The translations under genes and the position numbers were made by a program. Under the pieces are notes generated by a model. That model saw only the letters and a program-made list of their open reading frames with translations. It searched no databases and was not told where the DNA came from. Shown here in pieces: positions 5,622-12,107 of a DNA stretch of 13,152 nucleotides; the stretch's first letter is position 1; each line of letters opens with the position of its first letter. This DNA comes from Patescibacteria group bacterium (GTDB lineage: Bacteria > Patescibacteriota > UBA1384), in contig JAGOOF010000011.1 of assembly GCA_017992655.1 (NCBI GenBank), positions 1 to 13,152 on the forward strand. Reading direction: 5' to 3'.

Positions 5622-6375
5622 GCCCCGCCCGAAGGGGACGGGGTAAACTACCACGAAAGGATAACAACTGGCGCAAATAGTTCTCGGTGAGTACACCTCG
5701 AACGATAAGTCCTTTACTGTTCGAGCGGGAGCGAGAACTACCACGTCAGTACAAGAATGACGGTAAATAGTTCTCGAGATGACGCTTCGTGTAGTTCTCT
5801 CGAACGATAAGATTTTACTGTTCGAGCAAAGCGAGAACTACTACGTCAGGATGACAACTCACGGTAATAGTTCTCGGTGAGTACACCTCGAACGATAAGT
5901 CCTTTACTGTTCGAACACAGTGAGAACTACCACGTCAGTACAAGAATGACGGTAAATAGTTCTCGAGATGACGCTTCGTGTAGTTCTCTCGAACGATAAG
6001 ATTTTACTGTTCGAGCAAAGCGAGAACTACTACGTCAGGATGACAACTCACGGTAATAGTTCTCGGTGAGTACACCTCGAACAATAAAAAACCATTACTG
6101 TTCGAGCGGGAGCGAGAACCCCGCCCCGAAGGGGACGGGGTAAACTACCACGAAAGGATAACAACTGGCGCAAATAGTTCTCGGTGAGTACACCTCGAAC
6201 AATAAAAAACCATTACTGTTCGAGCGGGAGCGAGAACTACTACGTCAGTACAAGAATGACGGTAAATAGTTCTCGAGATGGTAACTCGTTACTCTCGCTA
6301 CAGTTCTCTCGAACGGTAAAAAATATGGTTCTCGGTGAGTACACCTCGAACAGTAAAACTAGAACAGTAAAACTT
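5622..6375. repeat. Hairpin-repeat array 2 (14 modules), inverted relative to array 1
   Basis: This stretch between divergent pnp and frr holds no supportable gene. It contains the same GTTCTC-x-TCGAAC modules as array 1: 5680-5703, 5719-5738, 5770-5805, 5820-5838, 5870-5893, 5909-5927, 5959-5994, 6009-6027, 6059-6082, 6100-6119, 6177-6200, 6218-6237, 6269-6314 and 6328-6351. The first 13 alternate strictly in orientation; the last two face the same way. Inner stems are GGTG/CACC, GC/GC, AC/GT or GAGA/TCTC. Two C/G-rich hairpins (5623-5643, 6119-6140) carry the same following 35-base sequence. Inversion relative to array 1 is shown by perfect inverted matches: 1826-1850 with 5765-5789, and 2218-2236 with 5733-5751. 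The right end (GAACAGTAAAACTT, 6362-6375) mirrors the left end of array 1. Confidence 0.88.
5678..6082. repeat. Tandem ~190-base duplication inside array 2
   Basis: The unit 5678-5867 is repeated from 5868 with offset 190, then 189. The copies match exactly in 5678-5718 against 5868-5908 and in 5733-5893 against 5922-6082. The only internal difference is one module: its interior is GCGGGAGC in copy 1 (5719-5738) and ACACAGT in copy 2 (5909-5927). A further 63-base block is shared by 6057-6119 and 6175-6237. Confidence 0.88.
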
Positions 6376-6402
6376 ATCTTGAGCGGTAAGTAATTAAATA
6401 TT

Positions 6403-6430
6403 TTGCATTTTAAAAATAAATAGGCATAAT
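6403..6430 (+). promoter_or_regulatory. Possible frr promoter
   Basis: TTGCAT (6403-6408) and CATAAT (6425-6430) are 16 bases apart in the A+T-rich stretch between array 2 and frr. The -10 box is good and the -35 is weak. It would give a leader of about 65 bases, consistent with the clear SD (AAAGGAAG) in front of frr. Other A+T-rich boxes nearby make this uncertain. Confidence 0.35.
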
Positions 6431-6500
6431 AAAAGTAATCGCTACCATAAATAATTTTGTTTAGCATAAGATAAATTATTTTTAGGCGAAAGGAAGCTTT

Positions 6501-7055
6501 ATGACATACAACCTACGCGCCACAAAAGATCAAATGGAAGAAGTTATAGACAGGCTCTCGGATGAGCTGGCGAAACTACGCACAGGGCGAGCGACAACCG
6601 GCCTTATAGAAGATATAAAAGTGGATTGCTATGGCGCTCTCACGCCTCTTAAACAAGTAGCCTCACTTACCGTTTCGGACGCTGCCACTATCTCTGTTCA
6701 GCCGTGGGATAAATCATTGCTTGCTAACATTGAAAACGCAATCCGCAACTCCGGCAATGGCCTAGAAGTGATTAACGATGGGAGTATTATTAGGGTAGCA
6801 CTTCCTCCTCTCACAGCGGAACGGCGTAAAGAAATGTCTAAGCTGGTAAGCGTAATTGCAGAGGAAGCAAAAGTTGCCATGCGCACAGAGAGGCAAAAAG
6901 CTATGCAAGAGGTAACAAGCCAAGAAAAAGCAGGAAAGGCAACCGAGGATGATAGGTTCCGCGCAGAAAAAGAGTTGAACGAGGCAATAAAAAAATATAA
7001 CGATAAAGTGGAGCAAATGGTTGCCGACAAAACAAAAGAGCTGGAAACCATATAA
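6501..7055 (+). CDS. frr: Ribosome recycling factor
   Basis: This 184-residue factor splits post-termination ribosomes together with EF-G. Its length is the normal family size. Signatures are present in order: L-R-T-G-R-A (26-31), the G-A-L-T-P-L-K-Q-V-A-S segment, V-Q-P-W-D-K (about 71-76), an I-E-N-A-I-R stretch with G-L-E-V-I-N-D-G, the P-P-L-T-A-E-R-R-K-E hinge (about 101-110), and a long charged C-terminal helix ending VADKTKELETI. A good SD (AAAGGAAG) precedes the ATG. It is the first gene after array 2 and is followed after 55 bases by the M50 protease gene on the same strand. In many bacteria frr and rseP lie in one cluster with uppS, cdsA and dxr between them; here those genes are absent. 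Confidence 0.97.
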   Translation: MTYNLRATKDQMEEVIDRLSDELAKLRTGRATTGLIEDIKVDCYGALTPLKQVASLTVSDAATISVQPWDKSLLANIENAIRNSGNGLEVINDGSIIRVALPPLTAERRKEMSKLVSVIAEEAKVAMRTERQKAMQEVTSQEKAGKATEDDRFRAEKELNEAIKKYNDKVEQMVADKTKELETI

Positions 7056-7110
7056 ATTGTTTAGATGTTTTGCTTTACAGTTGTTGTTTGCCAAATAGAA
7101 AGATTATTTA

Positions 7111-8175
7111 ATGCTAACATTTATTTTGTCGATACTAATTCTAGGGCTTCTAATTTTTTGCCACGAGGCAGGCCACTTTTTCGCTGCCCGTTTATTTAAA
7201 GTAAAAGTAGAAGAATTTGCTTTTGGTTTTCCTCCCACTATTTGGAAAAAGAAAAAAGGAGAGACAGAATACAAAATAAATTTAGTTCCTTTAGGTGGCT
7301 ATGTTCGTCTTTTAGGCGAGGAAGACAAAGTAAAAGACCCTCGTTCTTATTCCAGCCTTAAGGGGCGCAAAAAAATTGTAATTATTGTCGCGGGAGTGTT
7401 TGTAAACATCGCTCTTGCATGGCTCCTTTTTTCTGTTGGATACATGGTTGGGATGTCGCCAATAGCACTTTCACCCGAATCGTTGGGTGGGGAAAAAACT
7501 GGGCAAATTATAGTGGTAGAAGTATCTCCTAATTCTGCGGCAGAAAAAGCGGGTCTTGCGGAGGGCGATATAATTAACGGATTTAGTAGCATGGAAGAAT
7601 TTGCGCAGTATACCGCGCAACACAAAGGGCAGGAAATCACTTTGTCTATCGACGGCACCACCGGTGCGCGTAACGTTACAGCACAACTGTCAAGCGAAGA
7701 TGAAGCGCCACTTGGCGTAGGGCTCGGAGGAGCTGGAACCAAAGTGAAACTTGGCTTTTTTGCCTCTTTTGTTGCCGCCACTCGCGAAATCGGTGCCTTT
7801 ACTAAACTTATGGCGAACTTTTTGTGGGATATTATTAGTTCTCTTTTTGGCCCAGAAAAAGTGAGCGACAGCGTGAAAGACGTTACCGGACCCGTCGGTA
7901 TCTTTACGCTTACCGGGCAGGCCGTAAAACTAGGTGGTATTTTTATTCTCCAGTGGATTGCTATTTTATCGCTTAACTTTGGCCTCATTAATATTTTGCC
8001 CTTCCCCGCGCTCGATGGAGGAAAGGCGGTTTTCATAATGCTCGATGGCGTTGCGCGGCGCAAAGTCATAAAAGAAGAAGTGGAGGGTTTAATCCACATG
8101 ATCGGTTTTATTCTGCTCATAATATTGATTTTGGCAATCACTTACAAAGACGTTGCAGTGCTGATAACAAGTTAA
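7111..8175 (+). CDS. rseP: RIP metalloprotease, RseP/site-2 protease family (M50)
   Basis: This intramembrane zinc protease has 354 residues. The zinc site H18-E-x-x-H22 (FCHEAGHFF) lies in the first membrane helix. It is followed by V-x-x-F-x-F-G-F-P-P (about 33-42), L-G-G-Y-V-R-L (61-67), a second helix (about 88-112), a single PDZ domain (about 132-205, with SPNSAAEKAGLAEGD), and the third zinc-ligand motif N-I-L-P-F-P-A-L-D-G-G (294-304, D302). A last helix lies at about 328-346. One PDZ domain instead of the two in E. coli RseP is common outside Proteobacteria. Family members cut membrane-anchored regulators or leftover signal peptides; no anti-sigma partner is visible here. The SD is weak (GAAAG). 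The tpiA start follows after 12 bases. Confidence 0.94.
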   Translation: MLTFILSILILGLLIFCHEAGHFFAARLFKVKVEEFAFGFPPTIWKKKKGETEYKINLVPLGGYVRLLGEEDKVKDPRSYSSLKGRKKIVIIVAGVFVNIALAWLLFSVGYMVGMSPIALSPESLGGEKTGQIIVVEVSPNSAAEKAGLAEGDIINGFSSMEEFAQYTAQHKGQEITLSIDGTTGARNVTAQLSSEDEAPLGVGLGGAGTKVKLGFFASFVAATREIGAFTKLMANFLWDIISSLFGPEKVSDSVKDVTGPVGIFTLTGQAVKLGGIFILQWIAILSLNFGLINILPFPALDGGKAVFIMLDGVARRKVIKEEVEGLIHMIGFILLIILILAITYKDVAVLITS

Positions 8176-8187
8176 GAGGGGAGGAAA

Positions 8188-8985
8188 ATGCGAGAAACAA
8201 TCGTGGCTGGCAACTGGAAAATGAACACAACAATTGCGGATGCTATGGCGATTGTAGGGGGAGTGTTGCGCAGAGGTGAAGAGTTCGGCAAGGTAAAAGT
8301 AATCTTTCTGCCACCAAGCGTTTGGCTTGTTCCTATTAAAGAACGCTACGGGCGCGCAACGCTAGGCGCGCAAAATGTGTACTCCCATCTTAAGGGGCCA
8401 TATACAGGCGAACTGTCGGTAGAAATGCTACGCGCTATCGCGAAATACGTTTTAGTGGGCCACAGCGAACGGCGTACAGTTTTTGGGGAAGATAACGCGC
8501 TTATTAACGCAAAACTTAAAACCGTGTTAAACGCTAACCTCCGCCCTATTCTCGCGTTTGGGGAAGAACAAAAGATCGATATTAGCAAAAAAGAAAAAAA
8601 AGATATTTTAGCGCTTGTTAAAAAAAGCGAGCTAGGCAAGTCTTTAATCAACGCGACGAGAGGTTTATCATCTGCCCAGTGGGAAAAGGTAGTACTTGCC
8701 TATGAGCCAGTGTGGGCAATTGGTAGTGGGCAGGTAGCAAGCGGTAATTATGCCAACTCTATTATTGGCGCGCTAAGAGCTATGGTGTCACAAGTGGCAA
8801 GCGATAAAATTGCTGCTCACATCCCTATTTTGTACGGTGGAAGCGTAAGCCGTTATAGCGCCCCCGATTTCGCACAGTTTGAAAATATCGACGGTGTGCT
8901 GGTGGGTAACGCAAGTCTTAAAGTATCGGAATTTTCTAATATTATTGAAGCTTTCGCACTGGCGAGAGCACGGAGAAAAAAATGA
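8188..8985 (+). CDS. tpiA: Triosephosphate isomerase
   Basis: It interconverts dihydroxyacetone phosphate and glyceraldehyde 3-phosphate in the cytoplasm. The 265-residue product has the usual catalytic set: N-W-K11-M-N, the electrophile H92 in G-H-S-E-R-R, and the base E173 in A-Y-E-P-V-W-A-I-G-S-G. Phosphate-binding Y-G-G-S-V (216-220) and V-G-N-A-S-L are also present. Small departures are GSGQVAS in flexible loop 6, where GTGKTAT is usual, and LAFGE where CVGE is usual; neither touches a catalytic residue. A strong SD (GAGGGGAGG) sits just before the ATG. The stop overlaps the pgk start by four bases (ATGA), which suggests translational coupling. Confidence 0.96.
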   Translation: MRETIVAGNWKMNTTIADAMAIVGGVLRRGEEFGKVKVIFLPPSVWLVPIKERYGRATLGAQNVYSHLKGPYTGELSVEMLRAIAKYVLVGHSERRTVFGEDNALINAKLKTVLNANLRPILAFGEEQKIDISKKEKKDILALVKKSELGKSLINATRGLSSAQWEKVVLAYEPVWAIGSGQVASGNYANSIIGALRAMVSQVASDKIAAHIPILYGGSVSRYSAPDFAQFENIDGVLVGNASLKVSEFSNIIEAFALARARRKK

Positions 8986-10133
8986 AAACAGTGCGCGACG
9001 CAGAGGTTGCGGGCAAAAAAGTGCTTTTAAGAGTGGACTACAACGTGCCACTTGATGAAAGTGGTGCTATTGCCGATGATAATCGCATTGTAGAAACAGT
9101 ACCTACCATAGAGTGGCTCTTACGCCACAACGTGGAGCAAATAATTGTTCTTACCCATTTTGCACGACCAGAGGGAAAAGTAAACGAAGCAATGCGTTTA
9201 TCGCCTGTTGTAACACGCTTAAGTGAAATACTAAAGCGTAAACAGCTTGTAAGTGGGGGAAGAATAATTTCCAAGACGTTTGAGCAAGCATCGCCTGTAC
9301 TCGCGCGCCGTTATTATGTAGGGCGTAGCATCACAGTTTTAGAAAATTTGCGTTTTGACCCAGGCGAAGAAAAAAATAGTGTTTCTTTTGCGAAAAAGCT
9401 CGCCCGTTGTGGCGATATTTATATAAACGACGCCTTTGCTTCTTCGCACCGGAGCCACGCCTCGCTGGTGGCGATAACAAAATTTTTACCTTCTTTCGCT
9501 GGCCTTCTTTTGGCAGACGAAATTAAACATTTAACACCGTTTTTGGAAGAGCAGGAAAAGCCCTTTGTCGCCATAATCGGAGGGGCAAAGATTAAAGACA
9601 AAATACCCATTATCAACCTTCTTCGTAAAAAAGCCGACACTGTTCTTCTAGGAGGAAAAACCGCCAACGATTACTACGCGGTTTTAACAGAGCCCGTGGA
9701 AAAAGTAGTTTTTCCAACAGATGGAGTAGACGAAAGAGGACGTATTGTAAGTTTTACTCAAGATATTGTCAAAAAAACACCGCCCATGGATATTGGCCCG
9801 GATACCATTGTGCGCTATAAAACGATATTAAAAAAAGCAAAAACCGTGTTTTGGAATGGGACACTGGGAGTGGCAGAAAGCAAAAAGTTTCGCCATGGCT
9901 CGTGCGAGATCGCTCGTTTTATTGCCAACCTTAGGGCAACAACCATTGTGAGTGGTGGCGATACTGCACAAGTAATAGATGAATTAAATATAAAAGATAG
10001 GTTTAGTTTTGTGTCCACCGGCGGAGGAGCGGCAAGCGAGTTTCTCATTGGCCACCCTCTTCCGGGCTTAATAGCATTGGAGGAAAATGCTGGTTCGCAG
10101 CCAAAAACTACTACGCGAAGCACGCGCCAATAA
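8982..10133 (+). CDS. pgk: Phosphoglycerate kinase
   Basis: It transfers phosphate from 1,3-bisphosphoglycerate to ADP. Landmarks are R-V-D-Y-N-V-P (17-23), E-N-L-R-F (121-125), N-D-A-F-A-S-S-H-R-S-H-A-S (149-161), G-G-A-K-I-x-D-K (200-207), L-G-G-K-T-A-N (223-229), W-N-G-T-L-G (291-296) and the nucleotide loop S-T-G-G-G-A-A-S-E-F (345-354). The WNGTLG motif departs from the common WNGP(M/L)G. The fold is expected to end near PGLIALEE (361-368), but the frame continues 15 more codons into fba, giving a polar tail GSQPKTTTRSTRQ. The gene overlaps tpiA by four bases and fba by 47. GGAG six bases before the ATG serves as SD. Confidence 0.95.
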   Translation: MKTVRDAEVAGKKVLLRVDYNVPLDESGAIADDNRIVETVPTIEWLLRHNVEQIIVLTHFARPEGKVNEAMRLSPVVTRLSEILKRKQLVSGGRIISKTFEQASPVLARRYYVGRSITVLENLRFDPGEEKNSVSFAKKLARCGDIYINDAFASSHRSHASLVAITKFLPSFAGLLLADEIKHLTPFLEEQEKPFVAIIGGAKIKDKIPIINLLRKKADTVLLGGKTANDYYAVLTEPVEKVVFPTDGVDERGRIVSFTQDIVKKTPPMDIGPDTIVRYKTILKKAKTVFWNGTLGVAESKKFRHGSCEIARFIANLRATTIVSGGDTAQVIDELNIKDRFSFVSTGGGAASEFLIGHPLPGLIALEENAGSQPKTTTRSTRQ

Positions 10134-10902
10134 GCAAGCTGTTTTCGCGTTTAACGTTTACAACATGGAGTCGGCGCAGGCGGTAGTGCGCGCGGGAGAA
10201 AAAGCGCGTAAGCCCATAATCGTGCAGGCATCGCAAACATCATTGCAGTACGCGGGGCTGGAAAACTTAGCACATATTGTGCACGAGCTTGCCCGAAGCG
10301 CTACTATCCCGATTGTGTTCCACCTTGACCACGGCAAGGATTTGCCCTTTGTGGAAAAAGCGATTCGTTCCCGCATTTTTACCTCTATAATGTACGATGG
10401 TTCAAGCCTTCCTTTGGCAGAAAACATTAAAAATACGGCGCGAGTGGTAAAAATGGCGCATCGCGCTCGCATTGGAGTGGAGGGGGAGTTAGGGATTGTG
10501 GGTACAGCCGGTGGAAATACAGGTGTAAAAATAGAATACACCGACCCCGCGCAGGCAAAAGAGTTTGTTTACAAAACAAAATGCGATAGCTTGGCGGTTG
10601 CTTTTGGCAATATCCACGGCGCAAAAACTGAAAACGAAAAGCTTAATTTCACAGTGCTCAAAGAAATATCGCACGCGGTTAACATTCCACTTGTTTTTCA
10701 TGGCGCGAGCAACTCAACACGTGCGGAAATTAAGGAAGCGAGCGCGCTGGGAATTGCAAAAATAAACATCGACACACAGTTAAAGCAGGCGTTCTTTAAA
10801 GCGGTAAAAGACAATAGCAACACAAGCGACCCGCGTGTATTGCTAAGTGCTACCCGCGACGCCATGGAAAAAGAAGCGTATAGTCTTTTACGAAGTTCAT
10901 AA
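10087..10902 (+). CDS. fba: Class II fructose-bisphosphate aldolase
   Basis: This zinc-dependent aldolase joins or splits the two triose phosphates and fructose 1,6-bisphosphate. In 271 residues it carries F-A-F-N-V-Y-N (20-26), the catalytic and zinc pair F-H-L-D81-H82-G, Y-D-G-S-S (103-107), G-V-E-G-E-L-G (130-136), zinc ligand H177 in F-G-N-I-H-G, zinc ligand H205 in V-F-H-G-A-S, and K-I-N-I-D-T (225-230). The phosphate-binding segment usually reads HGGSG; here it is HGASN, so one glycine is Ala and another Asn. A class II DhaK-like or tagatose-type aldolase specificity cannot be excluded, but the TPI-PGK context favours glycolysis. The ATG has a good SD (TGGAGG) located inside the end of pgk. 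Confidence 0.92.
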   Translation: MLVRSQKLLREARANKQAVFAFNVYNMESAQAVVRAGEKARKPIIVQASQTSLQYAGLENLAHIVHELARSATIPIVFHLDHGKDLPFVEKAIRSRIFTSIMYDGSSLPLAENIKNTARVVKMAHRARIGVEGELGIVGTAGGNTGVKIEYTDPAQAKEFVYKTKCDSLAVAFGNIHGAKTENEKLNFTVLKEISHAVNIPLVFHGASNSTRAEIKEASALGIAKINIDTQLKQAFFKAVKDNSNTSDPRVLLSATRDAMEKEAYSLLRSS

Positions 10903-10948
10903 ATATTGTCTGTCGCTTTAGAAAGATTGTCTTTGTGGCACTGTGTTT

Positions 10949-10978
10949 TTGACGGCTAATTAACAAATTGTTTATATT
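10949..10978 (+). promoter_or_regulatory. Strong leaderless promoter for the GT2-GtrA gene
   Basis: TTGACG (10949-10954) and TATATT (10973-10978) are separated by 18 bases. Six bases lie between the -10 box and the ATG at 10985, so transcription should start at or near the initiation codon. No SD is present. This is the clearest sigma70-like promoter in the window and separates the glycosyltransferase pair from the glycolysis cluster. Confidence 0.7.
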
Positions 10979-10984
10979 GTTCTT

Positions 10985-12103
10985 ATGAAAGAAAATAAAG
11001 ATCGAGTACTGGTTGTTATTCCCACTTATAACGAGAAAGATAATATCGCCAAAATTATTAGGGCGGTTTTCAAGTTAGCGCTAAAAGTAGAAATATTAGT
11101 GGTCGACGATAGCTCGCCCGATGGCACAAATACGATCGTGAAGGAGCTTAAGAAAAAATATCCCCGTCGCTTGCACCTTGTTATTAGAAAAGAGAAGAAC
11201 GGCCTTGGCAAGGCTTATGTCGAGGGTTTTAAGTGGGCACTAAAAAGAAACTACCAGTTCATTGTGTCTATGGATGCCGATTTTTCCCACCATCCAAAGT
11301 ATTTGCCCAAAATGCTCAAGCTAGCACAAACAGGGGAAAATGACATAGTAATAGGATCTCGGTATATTGCGGGCGGGGGGATAGTAGGGTGGGATTGGAA
11401 ACGGCAGTTGAATAGCCGGGGAGCAAACATAGCAACAAGAATGATGCTTGGCTTAAAGCCAAAAGATTCGACTGCCGGCTATAAAGTATATGCAAGAAGT
11501 TACCTTGAATCTTTACCCCTTGATAAATTAGTGGCGTCTGGCTACGCCTTTCAGGTGGAAATGCTTTACTTGGGAAAGGAACGGGGGGCAAAAATGGCAG
11601 AAGTGCCCATTGTTTTTACCGACAGGCAAAGAGGAAGCAGTAAGATTTCGGGTGAGCTAAAAAGGTCAGTGAAAATTGTGTGGCGCTTATTTTTACGCCG
11701 GAGGGTTGTGCGCCAGGCAACGAAATTCATGAGCGTTGGCCTTATTAATACTTTTGTCGATGGCGCTATCCTTTTTGCTTTAGTAGAACTGGGATCGTTT
11801 GATAAAATTGTTGCGCGCATAATATCTTCGTGTATTGCTCTTACCTCTAGCTATATTCTTAATCGCCTTTGGACATTCCGCAACCGTAGCAAAAAAATCG
11901 CGGGTCAATTTATTTCTTTTGTTTTAATTAACGGGCTAGGGCTCTTGTGGAATAACCTTCTCTATGGTGCCATGGTGAAAAAAATGGATCTAAATTATCT
12001 TTTGGCGATGGTTATTGCCACGGCAATTGTTGCCTTGTGGAACTTTGGCTTAAGCAAAATGTGGGTGTTTAAGGAAAAAGATAAAAAAGAGAATAAAAAA
12101 TAG
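10985..12103 (+). CDS. Polyprenyl-phosphate sugar transferase (DPM1-like GT2) fused to a GtrA domain
   Basis: Residues 8-230 form a GT2 domain like dolichol-phosphate mannosyltransferase: V-V-I-P-T-Y-N-E (10-17), the nucleotide-sugar Asp pair D41-D42, metal motif D97-A-D99, G-S-R-Y (124-127), and R-Q-R-G-S-S-K (214-220). Residues 241-365 form a GtrA-like domain with four predicted membrane helices and the motif N-R-L-W-T-F (293-298). The likely reaction is transfer of a sugar from a nucleotide donor to polyprenyl phosphate at the inner face of the membrane; a role of the GtrA part in anchoring or flipping the lipid-linked sugar is inferred from the family. Donor sugar is unknown. The two-domain fusion is familiar in archaea and Patescibacteria. 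The downstream gene starts four bases after the stop and probably uses the lipid-linked sugar. Confidence 0.92.
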   Translation: MKENKDRVLVVIPTYNEKDNIAKIIRAVFKLALKVEILVVDDSSPDGTNTIVKELKKKYPRRLHLVIRKEKNGLGKAYVEGFKWALKRNYQFIVSMDADFSHHPKYLPKMLKLAQTGENDIVIGSRYIAGGGIVGWDWKRQLNSRGANIATRMMLGLKPKDSTAGYKVYARSYLESLPLDKLVASGYAFQVEMLYLGKERGAKMAEVPIVFTDRQRGSSKISGELKRSVKIVWRLFLRRRVVRQATKFMSVGLINTFVDGAILFALVELGSFDKIVARIISSCIALTSSYILNRLWTFRNRSKKIAGQFISFVLINGLGLLWNNLLYGAMVKKMDLNYLLAMVIATAIVALWNFGLSKMWVFKEKDKKENKK

Positions 12104-12107
12104 ACCG

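Noticed and set aside
1799..6351. Integron attC sites (GTT and AAC cores in hairpins)
   Set aside because: The modules begin with GTTC and end with GAAC, opposite to the RYYYAAC...GTTRRRY order of attC. The AAC...GTT spacers do not match those boxes, no gene cassettes lie between copies, and no integrase is present.
1799..6351. tRNA genes, because of repeated GTTCGA (T-loop-like)
   Set aside because: No acceptor, D or anticodon stems can be built around any copy; the word is part of the repeat module.
1754..6375. CRISPR arrays
   Set aside because: Repeats are short palindromic modules in alternating orientation with related, not unique, spacers; there is no constant repeat-spacer period and no cas gene.
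6184..6467. Open frames on both strands at the end of array 2
   Set aside because: Both consist of repeat and low-complexity A+T-rich sequence and lack translation signals.
7056..7110. Promoter between frr and rseP
   Set aside because: Several A+T-rich boxes exist, but none has a convincing -35/-10 pair; readthrough from frr is equally likely.
7347..8141. 264-codon minus-strand frame opposite rseP
   Set aside because: It is a Ser/Pro/Ile-rich translation of the antisense strand of a well-conserved gene, with no domain or start signal.
10903..10948. Terminator after fba
   Set aside because: The stretch is T-rich with repeated ATTGTCT words, but I find no stable stem followed by a T tract.
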